From: Lachnospiraceae bacterium UBA3310
GTDB lineage: Bacteria > Bacillota > Clostridia > Lachnospirales > Lachnospiraceae
NCBI GenBank assembly: GCA_002361355.1
Contig: DESQ01000031.1
Location: 1-10,658 of the forward strand
Length of the DNA stretch: 10,658 nt
Direction: 5' to 3'
How positions within the stretch are numbered: position 1 is the first letter of the stretch; each line of letters begins with the position of its first letter. Made by a program: the position numbers and the translations under genes. A model generated the notes under the pieces. The model had not been told where the DNA came from, made no database searches, and saw only the letters and a program-made list of their open reading frames with translations. Below are positions 1 to 5,580 of this stretch, piece after piece.

Positions 1-102
1 CGGAACCATATTGCACATCTGGTCAGAGTAATTCCTTCTTGCCCTTCTTGTTTCATACCCTGCCGCCGGGTATCCTGCTGCTCCTATTCCGTTTACATTC
101 AT
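1..102 (-). CDS. Third MNVNGIG paralogue (3' partial)
   Basis: The first 34 codons of a gene that runs off the left edge. ATG at 102 begins MNVNGIGAAGYPA, identical over 13 residues to the 178-aa protein, and then diverges (AGYETRRARRNYSD). The ribosome site GGAGGAG lies 10 bases upstream and element A (129-192) lies ahead of it, exactly as for the 178-aa gene. The basic stretch RRARR at 19-23 corresponds to the GAR(K/R) position of the other two. Function unknown. Confidence 0.8.
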   Translation of the reverse strand, partial: MNVNGIGAAGYPAAGYETRRARRNYSDQMCNMVP

Positions 103-125
103 TTTTCTTAATCTCCTCCATTATT

Positions 126-192
126 TTTGTCAGCCCCTCTGTCGTTCAGAGCCGCATCTGCTCCCTTGTAATAAGTCCGAGCGGTTCATTGT
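126..192 (-). promoter_or_regulatory. Structured leader element A, copy 1
   Basis: On the minus strand: stem arms at 184-179 and 163-158 (CCGCTC / GAGCAG, one mismatch) around a 15-nt loop GGACTTATTACAAGG (178-164), then GGCTCTGAACGACAGAGG, which can form a CTCTG/CAGAG hairpin, then the ribosome site. It lies ~25 bases ahead of the start at 102. A GAGC/GCTC pairing between the two hairpins is an alternative fold. Confidence 0.6.
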
Positions 193-476
193 CTCCATGC
201 AAATATACCTATTAACCTCCCCGGCCAAATTCCATACCGGCCTTCACCTCCTCTCACTGATCTGCTGGGGATGCTCGCCCTGTCCGGCGCGGCTTTGGCG
301 ACCTCGCTTTTCCGCAGGGCGAGGAACTTATTCCCCATATAGATGCCCTGCGCCGCATCCTCCCTGGCGTATCCGGCTATCTTCTCCCGGAGGGAATCAG
401 ACAGCTTCCATTCCTTTTTGGATGACGCTTTGGGGATGTCCGCATGGCGGCTTTTTGCTATTCCTGTTATATCCAT
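186..476 (-). CDS. Truncated MDITGIA protein fused to leader sequence
   Basis: Unknown function, probably a broken gene still read. ATG at 476 (MDITGIAKSRHADIPK) follows AAGGTGATTGGG. Residues 1-66 look like a genuine conserved domain: SDSLREKIAGYA (26-37), then YMGNKFLALRKSEVAK (46-61) and APDR. From about residue 66 the frame runs into repeat sequence (element B core, then the MEFGRGG micro-ORF region in another frame), giving a tail unlike protein (RGGEGRYGIWPGRLI). From memory, relatives are longer and end in a DxKA tail, so the C-terminal part is missing here. The decayed copy at 3700-3938 has the same junction, so the truncation predates the duplication. The stop lies at the start of element A. 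Confidence 0.6.
   Translation of the reverse strand: MDITGIAKSRHADIPKASSKKEWKLSDSLREKIAGYAREDAAQGIYMGNKFLALRKSEVAKAAPDRASIPSRSVRGGEGRYGIWPGRLIGIFAWRQ
212..235 (-). other. Micro-ORF MEFGRGG
   Basis: Seven codons plus TAA, with GGAGGTGA 8 bases before the ATG, in the leader of the partial MNVNGIG gene. The same arrangement occurs at 3693-3716 and 5416-5433. Here the larger MDITGIA frame overlaps it in another phase. The conserved bases (TATGRARTTTG) could alternatively be part of a promoter rather than a coding start. Confidence 0.35.
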
Positions 477-518
477 TTCCCAATCACCTTCATTGCTTAT
501 CAGGGATAACTCCCTTTA

Positions 519-917
519 CTACACCGAATAACTGGGATTTCGAATAAAGGTAGTAAACAGATGTGCTATGCACTTTTCAATTCTGTCTTTATCACTGCTG
601 CTTTCAAAGCCCGATAACCCATCAACATCCACTCCTATATAATTCGCTATCGCTTCCAGTGGTATCTTGAAGCATTGTGTAAGGCTCTCAAGCAATGCCT
701 TGTAATATTCATCATTGTCCGGTTTTTCACAGCAAATCTGTAGCAAAAATACCATAAGATACTTCTCTTTATCCTTATCTCTTAATCTATAATTTTCATT
801 ACTGTATAACTGCCGTAATTCTTCTTCTGGTATTTGTGTTGCTATGCTGATGGAAGCAAAATCAAATCCCCAATCCAAATATTGTTTTAGCAATTCCTGT
901 AATGAATATAATTCCAT
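519..917 (-). CDS. 132-aa helical protein with two HTH-like segments
   Basis: Function unknown; possibly DNA-binding. I favour ATG at 917 (MELYSLQELL) because the sequence up to that ATG copies the leader GGAGGTGAAGGTCAGTATG found at two other sites; a GTG at 929 in the same frame would sit on the ribosome site. The protein is all-helical. Two segments resemble helix-turn-helix units: FASISIATQIPEEELRQLY (20-38) and IPLEAIANYIGVDVDGLSG (85-103). They are spaced as an internal duplication, so the fold may be two tandem lambda-repressor-like or TetR-like units. Three Cys residues (62, 63, 82) lack a metal-site pattern. No signal peptide. Lies 59 bases after the lipoprotein and 42 bases before the MDITGIA gene. 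Confidence 0.8.
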   Translation of the reverse strand: MELYSLQELLKQYLDWGFDFASISIATQIPEEELRQLYSNENYRLRDKDKEKYLMVFLLQICCEKPDNDEYYKALLESLTQCFKIPLEAIANYIGVDVDGLSGFESSSDKDRIEKCIAHLFTTFIRNPSYSV

Positions 918-930
918 ACTGACTTTCACA

Positions 931-970
931 TCCTCTCACTGATCTGCCGGAAACCGGGGATGCCCGCTCT
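931..970 (-). repeat. Intergenic element B, core only
   Basis: Core of the repeat (GGGCATCCCCGGTTTCCGGC; inner hairpin 957-947) running straight into AGATCAGTGAGAGG and the start of the 132-aa gene. Two similar core fragments at 241-280 and 3721-3765 join to GGAGGTGAAGG and the micro-ORFs; a 14-base piece of the left half (GCTTATCAGGGATA, + strand) is also at about 495-508. Confidence 0.5.
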
Positions 971-976
971 TTTTTC

Positions 977-1369
977 TTACATAACCTCCCCATCAATAAT
1001 CAAAATCACATCTGCATATGTTTTGCTCAGATAGGTTTTATATTCTTCAATTTTCTCACTGTCCACCTTACCATTCGTCTTTAACGATAATTCTATTGAA
1101 TACTGCTCTGTTTCTTCATCATAAGACACTATTGCATCCGCTGATTCAATTCCTTCTTCATCTGTGAACGTACTTTCTGTAAACTGTACCAGATGATTAC
1201 AAAACTGTTCAGTCGGTTCGCTTTGCGTTGCCACATCATCAAAGTTTACTGACACGGTATTTTCTTCCGTATCCAGCTGTAAAGTTTCTTCCTCTGCGCT
1301 GGCTATCATTCCACACCCCGTCAATGAGAGAATACATATCAGTGCCAACAAAAATCCTGTTTTTTTCAT
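977..1369 (-). CDS. 130-aa lipoprotein, unknown function
   Basis: Membrane-anchored lipoprotein of unknown function. I start at ATG 1369 (MKKTGFLLALICILSLTGC), because this places two Lys directly before a hydrophobic core and an LTGC lipobox with Cys19 as the lipidated residue. The in-frame ATG at 1390 overlaps the GGAGG site and would put acidic residues before the signal. The spacing from GGAGG to ATG 1369 is long (14 bases). The mature part is very acidic (residues 24-60), then predicts beta strands (AIVSYDEET; YSIELSLKTN), a helix (SEKIEEYKTYLSKTY) and a final strand (ADVILIIDG). The only gene here with a classical export signal. It follows the 475-aa gene with element B between. Confidence 0.85.
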   Translation of the reverse strand: MKKTGFLLALICILSLTGCGMIASAEEETLQLDTEENTVSVNFDDVATQSEPTEQFCNHLVQFTESTFTDEEGIESADAIVSYDEETEQYSIELSLKTNGKVDSEKIEEYKTYLSKTYADVILIIDGEVM

Positions 1370-1405
1370 CAATATCTCTTTTGCCTCCATTCATTTTTCC
1401 CTTTT

Positions 1406-1479
1406 CCCCGATCTGCCGGAATGCCGAGGATACTGGCTCTGCCTTGTTGGGCTGTGGCTTATCAGGGATATGCAGCCGT
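1406..1479 (-). repeat. Intergenic element B (between 475-aa gene and lipoprotein)
   Basis: A repeat of ~75 bases on the minus strand: ACGGCTGCATATCCCTGATAAGCCACAG, a variable AACAAGGCAG part, then TCCTCGGCATTCCGGCAGAT. Inner hairpin CGG-CATT-CCG. Outer arms at 1467-1461 and 1412-1406 pair at 6 of 7 positions. Fills the gap upstream of the lipoprotein gene. Confidence 0.55.
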
Positions 1480-1493
1480 AGCTTCATTTCCTT

Positions 1494-2921
1494 CTATGCC
1501 TTTATATCAAGGCCGCCCCGCAGCGTCCCCCTGCCCTGAAGTCGCAATACTTCTTTAGTAAGAGGTACAACACGCCCATTACTGACTGCATAATCCAATA
1601 GCTGCTGCATCGCTTTCAGATTCGGCTGGGACAGCAGTGTCCCACTCTTCCCATATGTCCTGTTCCCCAGCTCTGAAAGGACTTCCTCCGTATATGCCAT
1701 CTGCCCGTCCAGCCATTTCTCAAAGGCTGTCGGCTCCGCTTTCTCCCTGCGCAGGGTCTCCTCCTGCTCTTTACGGTAATTTCCCCAATACTGGCTGTGC
1801 CGGTTCCTGCTATCCTCCAGCCATTCCCTCTGGCCCGGCCCGTATCCGTAGTCCGTATCAATGTCATAAAGGCTGCCATTTTTATAGCCGATGGTAAGCC
1901 CGCGCTCCCCTTCCTTATCCCAGCCCTCGTTAACAAATACCTGATAATCTTTATACAAGGATTCCATAGGCAGGGCATCCATCTCACCATTTGCCCGCTT
2001 TTCATTATACTGCTCTGTTACTGCATCCCACAGGTTCCGCCCATCCGGCGTATAGATCACCCCGTCCCTGTTTTCCAGTTCCCTCATGTCCAGCCCTGTC
2101 ATGTCATTTACAAAATGCCACATGACTGCCTTCTCCTGGTATGCCGTGTCATATAAATACTGCCTGGGCTGCTCAAACCCGTTATTCGCCGGATTGCACC
2201 AGCGCAGATGCTCATACAGGTATCTTCCATTGTTTCCCCTGTTCAGGGCTTCCTCTATCTGCCTTGCCAGCGCCTCGTCCACACCACCTGCATGGATTTT
2301 GTACTCATACGGGTCAACCCGCAGGCGCAGTTCTGCCCCTTCCGGTATGTCAATGCCGTTTTCCGCAAAAAGCCGGTTGATGGAATCATTCATGCCGCCC
2401 CGCACCTCATCATTCCATTCCTCATCGCTCATGATTCCGCCAAAGTTCTTCTGGATCACCGGGTCATAGCTGTTCACTGCCGCCGGAAGCCCGTGCAGGA
2501 CACGCCTTTCGGATTCCGCACATATCTCACGCTCCCTCCGTGTCAGCCCCTTCACATAATAAGGGGATTTTGTGTTATAGTATTTATCCCATATATGCTT
2601 TGACGGATTATCAAATTTCCTATTTTCTTCATTTACCTTTGCGTAATGCTCATCAATGGCCTTGGTATATTTTTCATATTTGGCAATGATAGATGGCATG
2701 GGAAATGTCGTTGCGCTGTCCTGCTGTGGCAGGCTGCCGCTTTGGGATGCCCGCTCCGCATAGGCCGGAACATCCTGCTCCCTTTGGCGTGTTTTCACCA
2801 CACTGTCAGCCTTTGCAGGTGCTTTTACTTCCCCTACCCTGTGCCGGGATGCAGCCGCCTGATTACTATATAAGGCAGAATATTCCTTTGCCGCACCGCT
2901 TCCGATTCCACTAACACTCAT
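1494..2921 (-). CDS. 475-aa protein, DUF4885-like, with DIKA tail
   Basis: Function unknown. ATG at 2921 (MSVSGIGSGAAKEY) follows GGAGG by 10 bases. The first ~75 residues are low-complexity, Ala/Ser/Gln-rich and likely disordered. The conserved-looking core starts at ~78 with a helix, then HIWDKYYNTKSPYYVKGLT (109-127), then IDIPEGAELRLRVDPYEYK (190-208) and a helical region with WHFVNDMTGLDMRELE. The C-terminus ends RGTLRGGLDIKA, matching the tail of the 231-aa protein. I relate the KYYN..SPYYVKGLT plus DPYEYKI pattern to DUF4885-type proteins of clostridia and bacilli, from memory. No Sec signal, membrane segment or enzyme motif. The start SVSGIG fits the N-terminal tag seen in the MN(V/I)NGIG proteins. 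Element B lies in its leader. Confidence 0.9.
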   Translation of the reverse strand: MSVSGIGSGAAKEYSALYSNQAAASRHRVGEVKAPAKADSVVKTRQREQDVPAYAERASQSGSLPQQDSATTFPMPSIIAKYEKYTKAIDEHYAKVNEENRKFDNPSKHIWDKYYNTKSPYYVKGLTRREREICAESERRVLHGLPAAVNSYDPVIQKNFGGIMSDEEWNDEVRGGMNDSINRLFAENGIDIPEGAELRLRVDPYEYKIHAGGVDEALARQIEEALNRGNNGRYLYEHLRWCNPANNGFEQPRQYLYDTAYQEKAVMWHFVNDMTGLDMRELENRDGVIYTPDGRNLWDAVTEQYNEKRANGEMDALPMESLYKDYQVFVNEGWDKEGERGLTIGYKNGSLYDIDTDYGYGPGQREWLEDSRNRHSQYWGNYRKEQEETLRREKAEPTAFEKWLDGQMAYTEEVLSELGNRTYGKSGTLLSQPNLKAMQQLLDYAVSNGRVVPLTKEVLRLQGRGTLRGGLDIKA

Positions 2922-2963
2922 TCTTAAATATCCTCCATTCTTTTTCCGTTCTCCCCCCCTGCT

Positions 2964-3036
2964 CCCCGATTTCCCAATCTGCCAGAACGCTGGGGATACC
3001 TGCCCTCTGTGGCTTATCGGGGATATACAGCCGTGG
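2964..3036 (-). repeat. Intergenic element B (ahead of the 475-aa gene)
   Basis: Same repeat. The inner hairpin is CCAG-CGTT-CTGG (2993-2982), in place of CCGG/CCGG in other copies, so both sides of one pair have changed together. Outer arms CCCCGAT (3022-3016) and ATCGGGG (2970-2964) pair perfectly over 7 bases. Confidence 0.55.
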
Positions 3037-3052
3037 GGCAGGCTGTTTTCAA

Positions 3053-3589
3053 TTATGATTTGCCTTTGCAGAAAGTAAGGATATCATTGATCCACTTCCC
3101 GTACCTTAGATACCCGTCCCAATTTCCAAGCGTTTTCATGTCATTCATAAGCTCATGCGCCATTGCCATATAATCCGCTTTTTCGTGGTAGGAAGTGCCG
3201 TCCATCTTATCCTTCAGTATCGACATGGTCATGAAATTGCTGTCCGACTTATTCCCGGTATGTGCATTTAACGCAAGCATCTCCGTATAAGAGCAGCTAA
3301 TCGGATTTACCTTGCTCACATCCACTGTCTGCTCGTATTCATTTCCGTTTATGTCAGTGCCTTTCACAAGATAGACCGGATTGTCCTCTGAAAAATCATC
3401 CGCCCGGTATACGTTTGCACTCTCCCCTGTCTTTACATGATGGATAGAAAATAATGCGTCCGGGTCAATATGTACCACATTTCCTGTTGCTTTCACATTC
3501 GCCCCGAAGTCACCCTTCATACTGCTTTCTGCTTTTCTTGCTCCCTGCCATGCCGGGTATCCTGCTGCTCCTATTCCATTAACATTCAT
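3053..3589 (-). CDS. 178-aa MNVNGIG paralogue, unknown function
   Basis: Unknown function. The start is ATG at 3589 (MNVNGIGAAGYPAWQGARK), 9 bases after GGAGGA and aligned with its two paralogues; the longer frame from 3628 would translate the leader. Paralogue of the 181-aa protein at 4747-5292, with the shared blocks EDNP (68-71), KGTDINGNEYEQT (76-88), KVNP (93-96), and EMLAL (103-107), and a helical tail with DYMAM and DMKTLG. The region 110-140 differs most and is probably a variable loop. The last 20 residues are aromatic and basic. No signal peptide. Its first 13 residues equal those of the partial gene at the left edge, so three members of this family lie within 5.3 kb. Element A sits in its leader. 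Confidence 0.85.
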   Translation of the reverse strand: MNVNGIGAAGYPAWQGARKAESSMKGDFGANVKATGNVVHIDPDALFSIHHVKTGESANVYRADDFSEDNPVYLVKGTDINGNEYEQTVDVSKVNPISCSYTEMLALNAHTGNKSDSNFMTMSILKDKMDGTSYHEKADYMAMAHELMNDMKTLGNWDGYLRYGKWINDILTFCKGKS

Positions 3590-3616
3590 TTCCTTTAATC
3601 CTCCATTGTTTTTAGT

Positions 3617-3680
3617 ATTGCGGCTCATCTGTCATTCAGAGCCATCTCTGCTCTCTCATAATAAGTCCGAGCAGTTCATT
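3617..3680 (-). promoter_or_regulatory. Structured leader element A, copy 2
   Basis: Minus strand: perfect 6-bp stem CTGCTC (3674-3669) / GAGCAG (3653-3648) around the 15-nt loop GGACTTATTATGAGA. A second hairpin GGCTC (3643-3639) / GAGCC (3626-3622) follows. An alternative AGAGC/GCTCT pairing would break both. Located ahead of the 178-aa gene. Confidence 0.65.
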
Positions 3681-3692
3681 GTTTCCTATATC

Positions 3693-3716
3693 CTAACTCC
3701 CCCTGTCAAATTCCAT
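3693..3716 (-). other. Micro-ORF MEFDRGS
   Basis: Seven codons plus TAG, with GGAGGTGA 8 bases before the ATG, in the leader of the 178-aa gene. It aligns with the micro-ORF at 212-235 and, less closely, with MKFGR at 5416-5433. TTGACA occurs inside it, so a -35 box is the competing reading, but no -10 box sits at 16-18 bases. Confidence 0.35.
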
Positions 3717-3938
3717 ACTGACCTTCACCTCCTCTCGCTGTTCTGCCGGAACGCCGCCCTGTCCGGCGCGACTTTGGCGACCTCGCTTTTGCGCAGGGCG
3801 AGGAACTTATTCCCCATATAGACGTTCTGCGCCGCATCCTGTTATCTTCTCCCGGAGGGAATCAGACTATTTGGATGATGCCTTTCCCGTTTTTTGGATT
3901 CCCGCATGATGGCTTTCTGCCATTCCCATTATATCCAT
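3700..3938 (-). pseudogene. Decayed copy of the MDITGIA gene
   Basis: Reading from ATG at 3938 gives MDIMGMAESHHAGIQ, then ASSK and an in-frame TAG at the point matching ASSKKEWKL of the gene at 186-476. After the stop, other frames still match the intact copy: DSLREKI, then MGNKFLALRKSEVAK. Two short deletions relative to the copy at 186-476 (within the SSKKEWKL region and within the AGYARED region) account for the stop and frameshift. Together with the region below it, this is a diverged duplicate of 144-476. It has a ribosome-like site (GAGAGAGGCGATTGAA) before the ATG, so a 20-odd residue peptide could still be made. It sits downstream of the 114-aa gene. Confidence 0.75.
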
Positions 3939-3958
3939 TTCAATCGCCTCTCTCTGTT

Positions 3959-4021
3959 TTGCCGGAAAACCGGGGATGCCTGCCCTGCCTTGTCAAGCTG
4001 TGACTTATTGATGGTATGCAT
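3959..4021 (-). repeat. Intergenic element B (after the 114-aa gene)
   Basis: Same repeat, with inner hairpin CCGG-TTTT-CCGG (3973-3962) and the CAAGGCAGGGCAGGCATCCC core. The outer stem is lost. It lies between the 114-aa gene and the decayed MDITGIA copy. Confidence 0.5.
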
Positions 4022-4030
4022 CCACATTCA

Positions 4031-4375
4031 CTAAATCCCAAAATGTATCATAAATTTATTCCTATTGATTGCATCCTGTATTTTATCCGCCAATTTCCTC
4101 AGATGAGCATCCTCATTGATTCGTTTGTCAGATAACACAATATCCTGAAAACCTGGCAATGACTCAGGCGGTATCAATGTAATCCCCCACCTCGCAAGCC
4201 CAAATTCCGGGCGGTCAGGACTGTGAAAATATGTCTTTAATAAAACCAGCTTATTCCACCATTCATCTATATAAACATCATCATCAATACAAACACATTG
4301 ATATTTCTTCGGATCATAGGAATACTCCTGTGTTTCCCTTATATCCTCAATTATCCCAAATTCTGCCTTAATCAT
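4031..4375 (-). CDS. 114-aa cytosolic protein, orphan immunity-like
   Basis: Unknown function. The start ATG at 4375 lies 8 bases after the preceding stop, and a purine-rich AGGCGGAAA overlaps that junction. The sequence is acidic and Trp/Tyr-rich: YQCVCIDDDVYIDEWW (residues 25-40), then ARWGITLIPPESLPGF (81-96), then a helical end (DKIQDAINRNKF). The pattern GLARWGITLIPPESL followed by D.VLSDKR looks like a conserved family core; I recall similar small proteins scattered in Firmicute accessory loci, often next to secreted toxin-like genes. That makes an immunity role plausible but unproven. No catalytic motif, signal peptide or membrane segment. Confidence 0.8.
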   Translation of the reverse strand: MIKAEFGIIEDIRETQEYSYDPKKYQCVCIDDDVYIDEWWNKLVLLKTYFHSPDRPEFGLARWGITLIPPESLPGFQDIVLSDKRINEDAHLRKLADKIQDAINRNKFMIHFGI

Positions 4376-4383
4376 TTTTCCGC

Positions 4384-4629
4384 CTATTCCTTATAACCTA
4401 CAACAGCAATTACATTTCCATCCTTCAAAATATAGGCAACAGCCTTCCTTTCCCCTATAAGCTCTGCGCTACTACTGAGAATATTCTTATCTGCATTATC
4501 TGGTATTTCCAGCAATACCTTATATTCCCCTTCATAAGTGCCATTGAGATGCTTAATGAATATCTGCTCCAATTCCTCTATGCTTATTTCCTTTGCAGGC
4601 AGCCAAGAAAACACATCTAAAACTGTCAT
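4384..4629 (-). CDS. 81-aa small acidic protein, unknown
   Basis: Unknown function. I choose ATG at 4629 (MTVLDVFSWLPAKEI): GGTGAGGAG lies 7 bases upstream, while the in-frame GTG at 4644 is part of that site. The sequence predicts one N-terminal helix (ISIEELEQIFIKHL, residues 20-33) followed by beta strands YKVLLEIPD, KAVAYILKD and VIAVVGYK. Small, acidic, soluble and without a signal peptide. Its stop is 8 bases before the 114-aa gene, so the two form a translationally linked pair. In size, fold type and placement it resembles immunity-type proteins of polymorphic toxin loci, but no toxin is evident next to it; that reading is only a guess. Confidence 0.75.
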   Translation of the reverse strand: MTVLDVFSWLPAKEISIEELEQIFIKHLNGTYEGEYKVLLEIPDNADKNILSSSAELIGERKAVAYILKDGNVIAVVGYKE

Positions 4630-4657
4630 CCTATCGCTCCTCACCTATATATTTTCT

Positions 4658-4738
4658 CCCCGATTTCCCAATCTGCCGGAACACCGGGGGATGCCCGCCC
4701 TGCCTTGTTGGACTGTGGCCTATTGGCGATATGCAGCC
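4658..4738 (-). repeat. Intergenic element B (ahead of the 81-aa gene)
   Basis: Same repeat, with inner hairpin CCGG-TGTT-CCGG (4687-4676) and a partly paired outer stem. It occupies the gap between the 181-aa gene and the ribosome site of the 81-aa gene. Confidence 0.5.
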
Positions 4739-4746
4739 AATGGAAA

Positions 4747-5292
4747 TTATTTCTTATTCATGAAATCCCAATACGCCTGCATACTGTACTGATAGTATGC
4801 CGCCGCTTTTTTCTGACTCAACAGTTTCATATCGCTGATCTGCTTTTGGAACATATCCATAAAATCTGTCCTATCACTCAACCCCATCATTCCAGTTTCG
4901 GGCGGTAATGATGTAAGCCCTCCATTCTTATCCACCCCCATATATGATTCCAAAGCCGTCATTTCCACTAATGAAGCATTCCGGGGATTTATCTTGTTGA
5001 TATGTATGGTCTGCTCAAATTCATTTCCATTCTCATCAACACCTTTTGCAATCACAGTCGGATCATCCTCTGTTGATCCTTCCGCATATTTGATGTAGAA
5101 GGACAGCCCTGTCCCGTTACCGCCAGAGTACAGCATATCATCCGTTTTCATATAGACAATAGACGTATGTGGCTTTGCACCTGCCACATTATTCACCTGC
5201 GCCGCAAAACTCTTTCCTGCCGTATTCTGCTGTGTCCTTCTTGCTCCCTGCCATGCCGGATATCCTGTTGTTCCTATTCCGTTAATATTCAT
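4747..5292 (-). CDS. 181-aa MNINGIG paralogue, unknown function
   Basis: Unknown function. Starts MNINGIGTTGYPAWQGARR; the ribosome site AATGGAGG lies ~10 bases upstream. A clear paralogue of the 178-aa protein at 3053-3589: after the shared start, both carry an ED(D/N)P block, KG(V/T)D(E/I)NGNE(F/Y)EQT, K(I/V)NP, then E-M-x-A-L, and finish with a helical tail containing D(F/Y)M.M and DMK.L. Here these lie at about residues 76-90, 89-94, 100-103, 110-114 and 143-158. Residues 40-105 look beta-rich and the C-terminal 40 residues helical and aromatic (YYQYSMQAYWDF). No signal peptide, membrane segment or catalytic motif is seen. Element A lies in its leader. It is downstream of the 227-aa gene after a 288-base gap that carries the repeat hairpin, a 26-codon ORF and element A. 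Confidence 0.85.
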   Translation of the reverse strand: MNINGIGTTGYPAWQGARRTQQNTAGKSFAAQVNNVAGAKPHTSIVYMKTDDMLYSGGNGTGLSFYIKYAEGSTEDDPTVIAKGVDENGNEFEQTIHINKINPRNASLVEMTALESYMGVDKNGGLTSLPPETGMMGLSDRTDFMDMFQKQISDMKLLSQKKAAAYYQYSMQAYWDFMNKK

Positions 5293-5325
5293 TTTTCAAA
5301 TCCTCCATTGTCATCAATTATTTTA

Positions 5326-5390
5326 ATGGCAGACCCTCAGTCGTTCAGAGCCGCCTCTGCTCCCTCATGATAAGTCCGAGCAGTTCATCC
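5326..5390 (-). promoter_or_regulatory. Structured leader element A, copy 3
   Basis: Minus strand: perfect stem CTGCTC (5383-5378) / GAGCAG (5362-5357) around the 15-nt loop GGACTTATCATGAGG, followed by GGCTCTGAACGACTGAGGG, in which the second hairpin is weak. Located ahead of the 181-aa MNINGIG gene, whose ribosome site is ~25 bases further on. Confidence 0.65.
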
Positions 5391-5415
5391 CATCATGCAG
5401 ACATACCGCCTAGCC

Positions 5416-5496
5416 TCACCTGCCAAACTTCATGACAAGCACCCCCTTTCGCTGCCATCCGCTAATAATACGAGCCAGCCTCCAAAAAAGTTTCAT
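5416..5496 (-). CDS. 26-codon leader ORF ending in the MKFGR micro-ORF
   Basis: A small open frame in the 288-base leader between the 227-aa and 181-aa genes. ATG at 5496 follows AGGTGA by 5 bases; the peptide begins MKLFWRLARIISGW and ends VMKFGR. It is basic and amphipathic in appearance. Its last five codons are the MKFGR micro-ORF (ATG 5433, with AAGGGGGT 8 bases before), which matches MEFGRGG and MEFDRGS at the other copies of this leader. Only the last part is conserved, so the longer frame may be chance. Confidence 0.3.
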   Translation of the reverse strand: MKLFWRLARIISGWQRKGVLVMKFGR

Positions 5497-5520
5497 TTCT
5501 ATCACCTACATCCGCTCCTC

Positions 5521-5579
5521 ACCTCCGGGCAGACCGCAGAGGCAAAGCATTATGCGCCTCTGCGGAATAGGGTGTAAAG
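5521..5579 (-). repeat. Post-stop hairpin repeat, copy 2
   Basis: A perfect 10-bp stem CCGCAGAGGC (5565-5556) / GCCTCTGCGG (5543-5534) with a 12-nt loop, beginning about 15 bases after the stop of the 227-aa gene. Flanks match the copy at 6310-6368. It ends in GGAGGTGAGGAGCGG followed by ATGTAG, a good ribosome site with a start codon directly followed by a stop. Confidence 0.6.
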
Positions 5580-5580
5580 A

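Larger units (their letters stand above)
144..476 (-). repeat. Segmental duplication, copy 1 (partner 3635-3938)
   Basis: The stretch holding element A, the micro-ORF, the element B core fragment and the MDITGIA gene matches 3635-3938 in the same order and orientation. The best-preserved part is the 3' end of the MDITGIA coding region (around 276-360 versus 3764-3840), which differs at only a few positions. The second copy carries deletions and is a pseudogene. Confidence 0.7.

Noticed and set aside
1239..1487. 82-codon minus-strand frame starting MKLRLHIPDKPQ, with AAGGAA before the ATG
   Set aside because: Its first part is only a translation of element B and the rest overlaps the lipoprotein gene in another frame. 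Other element B copies lack the ATG or are shifted, so coding is not conserved.
3680..3720. Sigma-70 promoter from TTGACA in the MEFDRGS leader with TATAGG downstream
   Set aside because: The spacer is about 13 bases, and the aligned copies give TTGGCC or TTGGCA with about 15 bases to TATATT or TATGTC. This is too short for a confident call.
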